Source: an uncultured Erysipelotrichaceae bacterium (GTDB taxonomy: Bacteria; Bacillota_I; Bacilli_A; RF39; UBA660). Taken from it: a stretch of DNA of 60,047 nucleotides. Under the pieces are notes generated by a model that worked only from the letters and a program-made list of their open reading frames with translations, was not told the DNA's origin and searched no databases. The DNA is taken from contig CACYWH010000012.1 of the NCBI GenBank assembly GCA_902778125.1, positions 1 to 60,047 of the forward strand, given 5' to 3'. The translations under genes were made by a program, and so were the position numbers. Below are positions 48,757-59,078 of the stretch, in pieces (positions within the stretch are counted from its first letter, which is position 1; every line of letters begins with the position of its first letter).

Positions 48757-51700
48757 CTATTTTATAATAATATATTTTACAACAGTTCCAATAGCGGAAC
48801 TATCATCGTACAAGATAAATTCCAATTTATATGTACCACTAATTAAATTATCTTTTAAATTAAATGTGAAACTTGAATTATCTGTAGGTCGTTGCAATGC
48901 AACATATTCTTTTTCAACAAATCCATTAGATAATGCACCTGAGAAATAATCCTTAGCATCAACTAATGTCCATGTAGTATCATATACTTCATCATAATTT
49001 CTTCTATACATCTTGAAATTCAATTTTGGATTTCTAAGACCAGAATTATAACTTACATTATAAATAATACTATTTTCTTCGTTAGCATTCAAGCCTGTAG
49101 ATGCATCAATTATCATTTCTTCACTAGTTGTTTCAATATCCAATCCATAGATTTCATTTACAATTTCAATATTAAAATCAACATGATCAGAACTATTTAA
49201 ACCATAGTATATACCATCTGGAGAACCAAATGATTCTACTCTTAAAATGTAATTTCCAGATGCTATTTTAGATGTACCTGTATTTACTATTAACCATTTT
49301 TCAGCACTATCAACTTTATCAGCTACCTTAATTCTAGTTGTACCATCAATATTAGGATAGTATCTAACTCCGTCTATTTGATAATATAAACCTAATAAAG
49401 TGGTTCCAGGAACAACGCTTAAATCTTCATTTAATAATGACACTTTTATTCCAAGTTTTGAATCAAAATAATGAGTATCATAAATTACTACAGATCCAAC
49501 CATAGATTGCGTGTAATCTATTTCTAAATCCGCTATCATTGCTTCTCCAGCATATATTTTTTCCTTATCAATTGTTCCATTAATATCAATAAGTGCATCT
49601 CTATCAACATAAACATTATAAGTTAAATTATCATGTTGAGGTGCTAAAACACTATAAATTGTGTCTTCATCTGCATTTAACATTTCAATTAATAATTTAT
49701 TTCTTAATTGATCAGCAGTAATGTTAGTATCTCCAAAGTCAATTATAAATACAAAATCTTCATTACAATAATTACCAGTTGAACAATATGAAACATTTTT
49801 AGTAGCGTCATTATAGTAAACACCACTATTTAGAGCTCCCATTGCTTCAAATAATGAAAGTTTATAATCCGTTTCGCCAACTGCTGCAACATCTGCAGTA
49901 GCACGTGCAACATCTACATTATCTATTACATGATAATAATATTCGGGATTATTACCACTTAAATCAATCATAGTTATCTTTGTATCAAGTGGTAATACGT
50001 ATGTAGAAACAAGTGCTCTATGATATCCTTCCCTATAAGTATTACTACCAACATTGAATAATGAATAGTAAGCACTTATTGAGGAAGATGAAGTAATATT
50101 TGTAGCAGTTGATGTAAATAAATCATATTTTCTACCTGCTGTCATTGCACCTTCGTAATCTACCGTACTAATTAAAGTTCTTGACATCTCTACAGTGATT
50201 ATAAGTCTCTTAGTTTCTTTAGTAAGAGCATCTATTTGTCTAATTGACATTAATTGTATTCTTACTTTACCTAGCGATCCAGAATTAGAAACATTCTTAG
50301 AGTGATGTAGATAGAATAATAGTGATGGTGCTCCTTCATTGTTTCCACCAATATATTCTTCAGTACCTTTTACTGATTCATTTGAATCTGATAAAAACGA
50401 TGTAGAACCATTTACTAACCATCCAATATTACTTGTTTCCATACTTAATCCAAAAATAGTATTAGCTTCATTTTCAGTATCAGCTATCTTCTTTACATTT
50501 CGTTTTTCTATTAACTGAATTCCAGACTCTAACTCACTATAATCAAATCCTAAAACTTGGAAACTTGTGTTTGGATCAGTGAAATCTCTTAAAGATAACT
50601 CTGTTGTACCAAGTGTAGAATACTTAGATGCAGAAAGTTCAACAGTATATTCGATTACTCCTTCACCTATGGTCCACATATATAAAGGTCCAGTAGGAGG
50701 TGTAGGTGTAATATAATCCATCATATTTGTACTAGTTTCTTCATCCATATAATTTGAATAGAAACCATCTACTTCAATATCATGATTTGTTTTATGTAAT
50801 CCAAGTACATAAGCAGTTACATTATCAAATACTCCTCCCCAATCAAGAGTATCACCATAATCATGCTTGTCATAAATACCTCTATAAATATTATTATTAG
50901 AATCATATCTATACATTCCAAAGAATGTCATACCAGAAACCTCACCATAATCGGTAACGTTTTGGTTCTTTGCAATATTTAATACATTTTGAACTTTTGC
51001 AGTTAACATATATATTCTGTTATCTGTATTCTTTGTTACATTTCCAGTATCCTTATTTATTGTTACCGCAGCTTTATCACCGCTAGATGTTAAGCTCTTA
51101 AATTCTTGTAATAAGTTTGCACCAGTTTCTAAATATAATGTAGAATTATTAACTAAATCTAATTCATCTATTCTTGATAAACTAAATAATACATCAGAGA
51201 ATTCATTTTCTCTATCTGTCGCACCTTTTAGAATTATAGATGAATTATCAATTACAACTTTATCGCATCTTTGAATAGAGGTGTTTTTCTTTGGATTACT
51301 AAATGTACCATAATTTTTTATAGTAATCAAACTAGGTCCTGAAGTAGTAGAAGCATTTCCACTACCAAATATAGATCCGCCTATTGTAAATACTTCTCTA
51401 TTATTTCCATTGATACTTACATTAGTACCTCTTGTAACACTAACGAATGTCCAGTCGTAAACATCAGATCCTGAAGCATTTGCTTCACCACCACCGAACA
51501 CAGTTCCAGTAATTGCAACATTTCCTTTAGTTACATCGTTAACTAATGTAACATCATCACCTATGTTAACCATTGTTTGGCCAAAAACTTTTGACGTGTT
51601 TGCTCCACCATATACATTTCCGTAAATTGTTGCACCTGCTATGTTAACACTAGCGATAGAATTATTTGTACTTTCACTACCTGTTATAGCGGCATTTCCA

Positions 51701-54700
51701 CCGCCAAATACAGAACATGTACTAAGTACTGTACAAGATGGAGATCCAACACTTGTTGTTCCACCAACAAGTATATTCGTATTTCCCATAACAGTCGCAG
51801 ATGAACCATTTCCTCCAGCATAAGCACTTCCACCTATTGTACCATTATTTATAACTACATTTGTACTTCCTAGAACTTTACCATTATTTCCACCACCGTA
51901 GATGTTTCCAGTAGTAGTACTATTATATATTTTTAATGAAGTATTTCCATTAACATTAGCAGTAGATCCGTTTCCTCCGCCAAATGCTGAAATACCTGCA
52001 TTTGCATTGCTTATTTTAACGTCAGTAGAACCAAGAACGCTTCCTTGATTTCCTCCACCATAAATATAAGTTGAAACTGTTCCTCCGGTCATATCTATTT
52101 TTGTATTTCCAGTAACATTTGCAGCATTTCCTCCGCCATATAATATGTTAATAGTTCCATTTGTGACTTTTACATCAGTAGTATTAGTTTGAGCTTGGTT
52201 TCCTCCACCATATACACTAGTTATTGTTCCATTATTAACTTCAACATTAGCATTCGTAGTTGTACCACCGGCATTATTACCACCATATAAAACGTCTATT
52301 GTTCCGTTGTCAACCTGTACATTTGATGTTCCAACAGTACCACTTTGATTTGAGCCTCCAAATACATTTGTTATATTTACGTTACCGTTTGTTGGAGTGA
52401 CAGTAACATTTGTTACAGTAGCACCAGCTTGATTTCCGCCTCCAAATACATTTGTAATAGTATTTGATACGCCAGTGATTGTTACATTTGTTTCATTATT
52501 AACAACAGCTTGGTTTCCTCCACCATAGATATTTGAAACAGCGCCATTGTTAATTGTTACGCTTGTATCATCAGCTTTAGCTTCGTTTCCTCCGCCAAAT
52601 ATAGTTGTCGTTGTTCCACCATTTAGTATTACAGTTGTTGTTTCAACATCAGCTTTATTACCACCACCATAGACAGTTGTTGAAGTACCATTGTTAATTG
52701 TTACATGTGTATCGTCAGCTTTAGCTTCGTTTCCTCCGCCAAATATAGTTGTCGTTGTTCCACCATTTAGTGTTACATTTGTAGTTGTAACGTCAGCTTT
52801 ATTACCACCACCATAGATAGTTGTTGCACTTCCATTATACATTGTTACATAAGTGGTTCCAGCTTCGGCTTCATTTCCACCACCGTAAACAGAATCAGTT
52901 ATTGTTCCATTATTAATTGTTATATTTGTTGTTCCAGTAGAACCACCAGCATTATTTGAACCATATACATTTCCTATTGTTCCTGTATTAATAGTTACAT
53001 TTGATGTAGTAACATCTCCAGTCTGATTAGATCCACCATAAATATTTGTAACTGTTATTGAAGAATCAGTACTTACTGTTACGTTTGTAGTAGTTACCCC
53101 TACTGAGTTTCCTCCTCCAAATACATTTCCTATTGCACCGTGTTCAACAGTTACGTTTGATGTTGTAACAAGTCCATCTTGATTAGATCCACCATATACG
53201 TTTGTTACATTTATATTATTATTTCCACTTTGTTTATGCAAATTGATTGTGGTAGTTGTAGCTCCTGCTTGGTTTCCTCCTCCATAGATATTTGGAACTA
53301 TATTATTAACATTATAAACATCAATTTTAGTAGTTCCTGTATCTACTAGATTTCCTCCACCATACAGAGCAGTCGTTATACTTCCACCAGTGACAGAAAC
53401 ATTGGTTTCACTACAAGTTCCACCCTCATTGTTTCCACCAAATACTGTCGCAACTTGACCACCTTCAATAGAAATATTAGTTTTTAATACATCGCCTTGT
53501 TGATTTGAGCCGCCATACATCGTTGTAACTCCACCGCCGCGAAGGTAAACGTGTGTATTATCAATTGAGGTTTTATTACCACCACCATATACATTTGTAG
53601 TAACTCCACCATTTATATAAACGGTTGCATCACTGGCAGGTTTTCCGGCTTCATCAAATCCTCCAAATACATTATTAATTGTTCCGTTATTTACTGTTAC
53701 CGTTATTGGCCCAGCAACATAAGGTGTAAATGATGAACTACCTTTTGCTCCTCCAAATACAGAACCTATAACATTTCCATTATTTACTGTTACATTTACT
53801 GTTTTTCTATTTGAACTTGGATTAATAGATGTAGCATTTACTGTACCATAAGCGCTTCCTCCATATACATTTCCATTTATAGTTGGTCCAGAAGTTGATT
53901 GACCTATATTTACACTAACATTTCCATTTACAAACGTTCCATAATTAGTGCTGTCTGTATAACCACCTTCACCGCCACCATAAACGTCAGTATATACTTT
54001 TCCGCCTAAAACATTTACGTTAGTAGAACCATAAATTCTTCCTTTTGTACGAGACCCACCATACACAGAGCCATGCACATTACCATCTTTCATTGTAATA
54101 TTTACATTACATGTGTTACTAGTAGTACCAGCACCATTGTTGTTACCACCACCATACACAGAGCCTTGTATGTCTCCACCATTTACAACTATATTAGTAG
54201 CATAAGTCTTATTAGAGCCATTTTGTCCAGTTGCACCATAATTACCTCCACCATAAACATTTCTATTTATAGTAGCACTACTATTAATTACTATATTTGA
54301 ATTATTAGCAGTACCTATCGAATCGTGCCCTGATTTTCCATTTCCAATTCCAAATACACTACCAGCTTCAACTTCACTATTTGGTTCAATAGAATTATTA
54401 CTTACTAGATCTTCATCTCCAATTGTAGCTGTACCACCAATATAAATGTATGTATCGCCATCAACAGTACTTGTATATTGAGTATCATCTCCTTCAATTC
54501 CATTCGAACCACCAAATACTGCATAATTAATAGTTCCACCAGTGACTTGAATTATTCTATTACCATAAGTTTCACTACGTCCGGCTCCACCAATTATAAT
54601 ATCAATTGATCCACCTTTAACATATATATAGCTATCATTATAATTCTTAATTGATGTTTGTGACAATGGACCACCGATTAGGTTATAAATGTATCCACCT

Positions 54701-57700
54701 TCTACCACAATTTCTCTAGGTGCATCATGCGAACCAGAGTTTCTTCCTCCAACATATATTCCAGCAGCATAATCTGCCTTGTTAGTTCCAAATTGCCCAC
54801 TTTTTACAGTAGTATGTAACATAGGAGTAGTAATATTTTGTCCATGTACATTTCCATACCACGAACCTGACAAACAATAAACTACTGTTAGTTTATCATT
54901 ATCTTCATCATTAACTCTATCATAATCGCAACCAAATGTTCCGTATGAATCAACATACATATTACGTGTTCCAATATAGTTTGTATTTCCACCTGTTGAT
55001 GTTAATCCAAGATTATTATATACTCCAGATTCAACTATAAATGTATGTTTAGTAAATGATGAACTTGAACCAGTATTAGAAATATTTCCTCCAACTGCAT
55101 AAGTAAAACTAGTACGAGAACTATCATAAGCAGTAATTCCTCTTCCAAGTTTCAAATTATAATAGTTACCATAAATACCCGAATATTCAGGATCAGAATA
55201 TCTTGCGCTGTATGTAGCAGGCGTAGTATCATCACTTACTCTAGTTGCACCATTTGCTCTAATTTGTTCTATTCTAGTATCTGCATAACAAATAACATAA
55301 TCATTATTTCTTAAGTTCCAATAATATGTATTAATATAACTTGTTCCATTATTTATAGCAGTTATTGTTACAGGTTTATTTTGACTAGATCCCCATGTTG
55401 ATGTAACTGTACTATTCATTACAACAATGTTAGTATCTCTAGTAGTTTTATAGTAATAGCCACCGCCTTCAACAACTACTTCAGCATCTCCATTTGCATC
55501 ATAATATTGGATAAGTTCATAATAATTATTACATCCTCCGCTTGTAGTACACGTACCAGATGTTAATAATTCACCATTTGTATTATAATAACCAGCCAAA
55601 CTAGCATTTCTTGGTATATTAACATTTCTATAATATCCACTTATAGTTTCTCCTATAGGAACTTCACTTACATAATTATTTCCCACTACTGTTGGATATA
55701 CTCTAGTCATTCTTCCACCTTGAAGTGTGTAATAGTAATTACTATTATTATATGTACCACTAAATGGAACATAACATGAGCAGCCATAGTAACTATATCG
55801 GCTACAGTTACCAGTTAAAGCATCACCATATTGATCTACTGCGCCACTAGGATAAGCTGCTCCTCTATCAATAGTAGTTGAAACATAAACGTTTTCATAA
55901 TTAAGTACATCAGTACTATGTGCAATCGGATGAAATCCAGAAGCATCTAAATTACTAAAAGTGTTAGACCAACTTGAAGAATATGTAGTTACTTTACCAT
56001 TTCCCCATACTGAGTAAAAATCAATTACTATATTGCTTGGATTGTTTCCAGAATATGATACAGGAATTTTTGCTCTTCTTACATATACATCAGTATCTAA
56101 AGTTATTTCAACATCTTCTTCATCAGTAATCCATCCTTGGAATACTTTATTATTAGGTCTTCTAGCAAATGGATTATCTATTAAGTCTACTTCGATATAA
56201 TCATCACTATTATCACCTGTTGTTCCATTATTGTTAACAACATAAACTTTATAATAAATAAACTGATTTTCTGTTTCACTAATTGATACAGTACCGGTGT
56301 AATTACCATTAATATCCGTTCCATGATAATTAATTTGAGTATAAACTAAATTTGTATCACCATATACATTTTTATTTTCTGTTGTTGGAATAGTTCCATT
56401 AGAAGAATATGTATAATTTAATCCTTCGTAATAATTAGCATCACTTTCATAATCATTTACATATACGGTAGTGCCTTCTATACCACTTGCATGCGCAGAA
56501 GGAGCACTTCTTAATGACTTTTTAGCAACTAGTTTTCTACCATCATTTTTTCCATTATTTTGTAATCTAAACGTATTATCCTCAAGTTTCCATTTTAAAG
56601 ATGAACCACTATTTAATAAATTTAGCATAGATTTAACTGGATAATTACCAAAGAAATATAACTTACCATTATTTATATAGTATTCATATATATTTTCATC
56701 ATTATTATAATCATAATTTTTTATTAATTCTAAGCCAGTATTACTCCAAATAATATTTTCTAATTCAGAATCATTATATGAGTTAATAAATAATGTAGTG
56801 TTTTCAAGTTCACTATTTCCTACTATTACAATGTTTTTAAAAGTATTATTTTCTTTATCATTTAACACAAATAATGATGAATTAACTTCTTTTTCATCTT
56901 GCTTATTAACAAGTTTAATATTATTAATACTAATATTGCTAATACTAGATTCCTGCATATCTTTAATTAATCCAACATTTACTTTTTCAATAACTATTTT
57001 CTTTTCGATTACTTCTTCTTCAACTGTTTTTTCACTAGTTATACTTTCTTTTTCATCAGAAGATACATTAGGATCTTCATCATTTGAACTTTTTTCAGAA
57101 TCAGTTGAAATATTAGAATCAGATTCTATTTTTTCTATAACTTCATCTTTTTCTGTTTCACTTTCTTCTACTTTCTTATTTTCTATAACAGATTCTGTTT
57201 CAACTTTATCATTATTTGTAACTGATTCTGTCTCGCTTTTATCACTTTTTTCAGTAGTAGAAGTAGAATCAACTTCATTGTCTTTTGATTCAGTTGGATT
57301 ACTATTATCTTTTGATTCTATATTTTCTTCTGTATTTACAATATTTTCAGGTTCTTTTTCAACTACTAGTTTAAGTACCACATCGTCTACTTTATTTACT
57401 TCAAATGTTATATCAGAAAAATTAATATTCTTAATATCAGCTCCAAATAGATTATTAAATAAAGCATAGTTAGCTTCAGAATTATCCTCGCTTAAATAAT
57501 ATTTATCAATTTTAAAATTGAATATTGAATAACCATTACCATTTAAACTACCACTAAATGATTTATCACTAGCAAATGAAAAACTACGTCCATTTAAATT
57601 GATATTATTGTTAATTTCATAAAATTTATTAAAATACTCATCATGCTCTTCACCATTAATCAATGTAAAGAAATAAGCAAGTTCAGAACCGCTATTAATT

Positions 57701-57888
57701 ATATATGGATCAGTAGATGTTCCACTGCCTGATGCAAACTTACTTGCAATACTTCCATCCCAAACAGAAGATGTAGTTTTTTCACTAAAAGTAGTATATA
57801 TCACAAAAATGTTTACAGCAAAAAATAGAAGTAAACTTACTACTAATAAACGTTTTTCTTTAAGTTTTTGTAAAATATTCTGTAACAT
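48757..57888 (-). CDS. giant surface protein with glycine-rich beta-solenoid repeats (3043 residues)
   Basis: An N-terminal membrane segment (about 14-32) acts as signal or anchor. Residues 45-170 resemble a GLUG-type beta-helix entry (TSTDPYIINSGSELAYFF ... SGSLNGNGYSIFNFKI). Residues about 175-315 are an E/S/T/D/K-rich low-complexity insert. Residues 480-1000 are mixed beta with Cys-rich NCSRYSYYGCSC and an InlB-B-like GWITDEED unit. From about 1040 to 2175 run some 36 copies of a 24-residue unit, x-x-V-[YF]-G-G-G-N-x-A-x-x-T-T-x-V-x-[IV]-x-x-G-x-[IV]-x, typical of a beta-solenoid. A non-repetitive C-terminal third (2200-3043) has Ig-like features and no LPXTG or membrane tail. It should be a long rod standing out from the cell. 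Confidence 0.85.
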   Translation of the reverse strand: MLQNILQKLKEKRLLVVSLLLFFAVNIFVIYTTFSEKTTSSVWDGSIASKFASGSGTSTDPYIINSGSELAYFFTLINGEEHDEYFNKFYEINNNINLNGRSFSFASDKSFSGSLNGNGYSIFNFKIDKYYLSEDNSEANYALFNNLFGADIKNINFSDITFEVNKVDDVVLKLVVEKEPENIVNTEENIESKDNSNPTESKDNEVDSTSTTEKSDKSETESVTNNDKVETESVIENKKVEESETEKDEVIEKIESDSNISTDSEKSSNDEDPNVSSDEKESITSEKTVEEEVIEKKIVIEKVNVGLIKDMQESSISNISINNIKLVNKQDEKEVNSSLFVLNDKENNTFKNIVIVGNSELENTTLFINSYNDSELENIIWSNTGLELIKNYDYNNDENIYEYYINNGKLYFFGNYPVKSMLNLLNSGSSLKWKLEDNTFRLQNNGKNDGRKLVAKKSLRSAPSAHASGIEGTTVYVNDYESDANYYEGLNYTYSSNGTIPTTENKNVYGDTNLVYTQINYHGTDINGNYTGTVSISETENQFIYYKVYVVNNNGTTGDNSDDYIEVDLIDNPFARRPNNKVFQGWITDEEDVEITLDTDVYVRRAKIPVSYSGNNPSNIVIDFYSVWGNGKVTTYSSSWSNTFSNLDASGFHPIAHSTDVLNYENVYVSTTIDRGAAYPSGAVDQYGDALTGNCSRYSYYGCSCYVPFSGTYNNSNYYYTLQGGRMTRVYPTVVGNNYVSEVPIGETISGYYRNVNIPRNASLAGYYNTNGELLTSGTCTTSGGCNNYYELIQYYDANGDAEVVVEGGGYYYKTTRDTNIVVMNSTVTSTWGSSQNKPVTITAINNGTSYINTYYWNLRNNDYVICYADTRIEQIRANGATRVSDDTTPATYSARYSDPEYSGIYGNYYNLKLGRGITAYDSSRTSFTYAVGGNISNTGSSSSFTKHTFIVESGVYNNLGLTSTGGNTNYIGTRNMYVDSYGTFGCDYDRVNDEDNDKLTVVYCLSGSWYGNVHGQNITTPMLHTTVKSGQFGTNKADYAAGIYVGGRNSGSHDAPREIVVEGGYIYNLIGGPLSQTSIKNYNDSYIYVKGGSIDIIIGGAGRSETYGNRIIQVTGGTINYAVFGGSNGIEGDDTQYTSTVDGDTYIYIGGTATIGDEDLVSNNSIEPNSEVEAGSVFGIGNGKSGHDSIGTANNSNIVINSSATINRNVYGGGNYGATGQNGSNKTYATNIVVNGGDIQGSVYGGGNNNGAGTTSNTCNVNITMKDGNVHGSVYGGSRTKGRIYGSTNVNVLGGKVYTDVYGGGEGGYTDSTNYGTFVNGNVSVNIGQSTSGPTINGNVYGGSAYGTVNATSINPSSNRKTVNVTVNNGNVIGSVFGGAKGSSSFTPYVAGPITVTVNNGTINNVFGGFDEAGKPASDATVYINGGVTTNVYGGGNKTSIDNTHVYLRGGGVTTMYGGSNQQGDVLKTNISIEGGQVATVFGGNNEGGTCSETNVSVTGGSITTALYGGGNLVDTGTTKIDVYNVNNIVPNIYGGGNQAGATTTTINLHKQSGNNNINVTNVYGGSNQDGLVTTSNVTVEHGAIGNVFGGGNSVGVTTTNVTVSTDSSITVTNIYGGSNQTGDVTTSNVTINTGTIGNVYGSNNAGGSTGTTNITINNGTITDSVYGGGNEAEAGTTYVTMYNGSATTIYGGGNKADVTTTNVTLNGGTTTTIFGGGNEAKADDTHVTINNGTSTTVYGGGNKADVETTTVILNGGTTTTIFGGGNEAKADDTSVTINNGAVSNIYGGGNQAVVNNETNVTITGVSNTITNVFGGGNQAGATVTNVTVTPTNGNVNITNVFGGSNQSGTVGTSNVQVDNGTIDVLYGGNNAGGTTTNANVEVNNGTITSVYGGGNQAQTNTTDVKVTNGTINILYGGGNAANVTGNTKIDMTGGTVSTYIYGGGNQGSVLGSTDVKISNANAGISAFGGGNGSTANVNGNTSLKIYNSTTTGNIYGGGNNGKVLGSTNVVINNGTIGGSAYAGGNGSSATVMGNTNILVGGTTSVGSPSCTVLSTCSVFGGGNAAITGSESTNNSIASVNIAGATIYGNVYGGANTSKVFGQTMVNIGDDVTLVNDVTKGNVAITGTVFGGGEANASGSDVYDWTFVSVTRGTNVSINGNNREVFTIGGSIFGSGNASTTSGPSLITIKNYGTFSNPKKNTSIQRCDKVVIDNSSIILKGATDRENEFSDVLFSLSRIDELDLVNNSTLYLETGANLLQEFKSLTSSGDKAAVTINKDTGNVTKNTDNRIYMLTAKVQNVLNIAKNQNVTDYGEVSGMTFFGMYRYDSNNNIYRGIYDKHDYGDTLDWGGVFDNVTAYVLGLHKTNHDIEVDGFYSNYMDEETSTNMMDYITPTPPTGPLYMWTIGEGVIEYTVELSASKYSTLGTTELSLRDFTDPNTSFQVLGFDYSELESGIQLIEKRNVKKIADTENEANTIFGLSMETSNIGWLVNGSTSFLSDSNESVKGTEEYIGGNNEGAPSLLFYLHHSKNVSNSGSLGKVRIQLMSIRQIDALTKETKRLIITVEMSRTLISTVDYEGAMTAGRKYDLFTSTATNITSSSSISAYYSLFNVGSNTYREGYHRALVSTYVLPLDTKITMIDLSGNNPEYYYHVIDNVDVARATADVAAVGETDYKLSLFEAMGALNSGVYYNDATKNVSYCSTGNYCNEDFVFIIDFGDTNITADQLRNKLLIEMLNADEDTIYSVLAPQHDNLTYNVYVDRDALIDINGTIDKEKIYAGEAMIADLEIDYTQSMVGSVVIYDTHYFDSKLGIKVSLLNEDLSVVPGTTLLGLYYQIDGVRYYPNIDGTTRIKVADKVDSAEKWLIVNTGTSKIASGNYILRVESFGSPDGIYYGLNSSDHVDFNIEIVNEIYGLDIETTSEEMIIDASTGLNANEENSIIYNVSYNSGLRNPKLNFKMYRRNYDEVYDTTWTLVDAKDYFSGALSNGFVEKEYVALQRPTDNSSFTFNLKDNLISGTYKLEFILYDDSSAIGTVVKYIIIK
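51380..54800 (-). repeat. coding array of about 36 repeats (72 bases each, partly duplicated as 144-base units)
   Basis: The DNA under the solenoid domain repeats with a 72-base period. Around 52550-52830 two consecutive 144-base units are almost identical (start of the shared block at 52572 and 52716), evidence of recent unequal crossing-over or slippage. Other units have drifted to about half identity. In-frame reading is maintained throughout. Confidence 0.8.
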
Positions 57889-57917
57889 TTACTACCTACT
57901 TTCCCATTCTAGTTAAA

Positions 57918-57946
57918 ATTATAGCATAAAGATGTCGAATTAACAA
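57918..57946 (-). promoter_or_regulatory. promoter of the giant-protein operon
   Basis: On the minus strand: -35 TTGTTA (57941-57946), spacer 17, -10 TATAAT (57918-57923), followed by the leader with GGTAG before the ATG at 57888. Confidence 0.65.
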
Positions 57947-57971
57947 GATTTTACACTCTTTTTTGCCAAAT

Positions 57972-57999
57972 AAAAAACGGGTTAAAACCCGTTATTTTT
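57972..57999 (-). terminator. rho-independent terminator after the 356-residue surface protein
   Basis: On the minus strand AACGGGTTTTAACCCGTT is followed by TTTTA; a compact GC-rich stem. Confidence 0.85.
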
Positions 58000-58002
58000 A
58001 TA

Positions 58003-59073
58003 CTATTCAGCGTCTTGGATTGTTAATCCTAAATTATAAGTTAAGAATGCACCAGAAGCGTTGTTTTCACAATCGTGATCTTGTCCTTCAATCCACATAT
58101 AAACTCTAACTTTAGTAACTCCTTCACTTAATGAGAAGATTTTAACTAAATTAGAATCAGATGCACCTTTTCCATAATAAGAATATGTATCATCATCTGT
58201 CTTAGAATAAGCAACATTAGTTTTCTTAATATTTGCAGTTGGAACTGCTTCAAAATATGTAGAATTTGGTGTTGCTCCACCACCAGGGTTAGTATCCTTT
58301 AAGATGATTGGTGTAGTAATTGGCGCTTTAATTCCAACATAATCAACAGGGTTTTCACCGCTTGTAGCTTCATTTAAAGTAATATTGTAATATTGACTAG
58401 CAGTAGTAACTGCACTACTTGTATGAGCGTCATAATTTGGTTCAACTATAATAGAAGATGTTCCGCCATGTAATGCTTGAGCAGTTTCTGCAGAGTTAGT
58501 AGATGCAGTATTACCTTCAATTACAAAAGCATATCTAGCAGCATATTCTAAATATTTTGGTGATTTACCACTTTGATTAACAACACCTGAACCTCTATCT
58601 AAATAAACATCTGTGTTTTGGTCAACTTTTAAGAAAATGTCGAACGCAACGAAATCAGAAGTAGGATTTTGAGCAGTCAATGCAGCTTCATCAGCTGTTT
58701 TAACAGCAGTTAATGCCATAGCACCATCTAAATCAGTAGCACCTTCAACTGTTCCTCTATAGAAGTTTAGGTATCCATTAGTTACACTACCACTAGTAGA
58801 TACTGGTGTTAACTCTCCAGTTAACATATTTTTATGTCCAGAATATCCAGTAGTAATGTCTGTATTAGTTACCATGGTTTTCCAATTAGTTGCATCAGTA
58901 GAAATTTGTAAACCAGAGCTTGCTGCAATATGTACATCTATAGGATCAATACTTACAGATTTGTTTGCAGTAAACCATGCATATGTTGATGTTGATAATA
59001 ACAATACTGTTAATAAAAGTAACAACACCAATGATTTTAATCTTTTGTTTTTCTTTTCATTTTTCTTAGCCAT
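58003..59073 (-). CDS. exported surface protein with SipW-type signal (STYAWFT) and WIEG motif
   Basis: About 356 residues. A basic start and hydrophobic segment are followed by STSTYAWFTANKSVSIDPID, a classical SipW-dependent junction (YAWF-x-x-N). The large mature domain has Thr/Ser/Ala-rich beta strands and one clear end motif, RVYMWIEGQDHDCENNASGAF, shared with the neighbour at 59079 (VVVWIEGDDPECVDALIGG). I choose the ATG at 59073 because GGAGTGAGG lies at ribosome-site distance; a GTG at 59082 would sit on that site. Relatives are frequent in gut Firmicutes as uncharacterised TasA-like proteins. Second gene of the first transcription unit. Confidence 0.75.
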   Translation of the reverse strand: MAKKNEKKNKRLKSLVLLLLLTVLLLSTSTYAWFTANKSVSIDPIDVHIAASSGLQISTDATNWKTMVTNTDITTGYSGHKNMLTGELTPVSTSGSVTNGYLNFYRGTVEGATDLDGAMALTAVKTADEAALTAQNPTSDFVAFDIFLKVDQNTDVYLDRGSGVVNQSGKSPKYLEYAARYAFVIEGNTASTNSAETAQALHGGTSSIIVEPNYDAHTSSAVTTASQYYNITLNEATSGENPVDYVGIKAPITTPIILKDTNPGGGATPNSTYFEAVPTANIKKTNVAYSKTDDDTYSYYGKGASDSNLVKIFSLSEGVTKVRVYMWIEGQDHDCENNASGAFLTYNLGLTIQDAE

Positions 59074-59078
59074 TAGCC

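Noticed and set aside
51380..54800. Short regularly spaced DNA repeats that could suggest a CRISPR array or satellite
   Set aside because: The 72-base periodicity keeps one reading frame for the whole stretch and encodes the VYGGGN-type protein repeats; spacers are not unique.
56798..57469. A 223-codon plus-strand frame rich in Ser, Leu and Phe
   Set aside because: It is the complement of the low-complexity E/S/T/K region of the giant gene; composition explained by that strand.
48757..57888. Sortase-anchored adhesin
   Set aside because: No LPXTG-like motif, hydrophobic tail or basic end at the C-terminus (ends VVKYIIIK).
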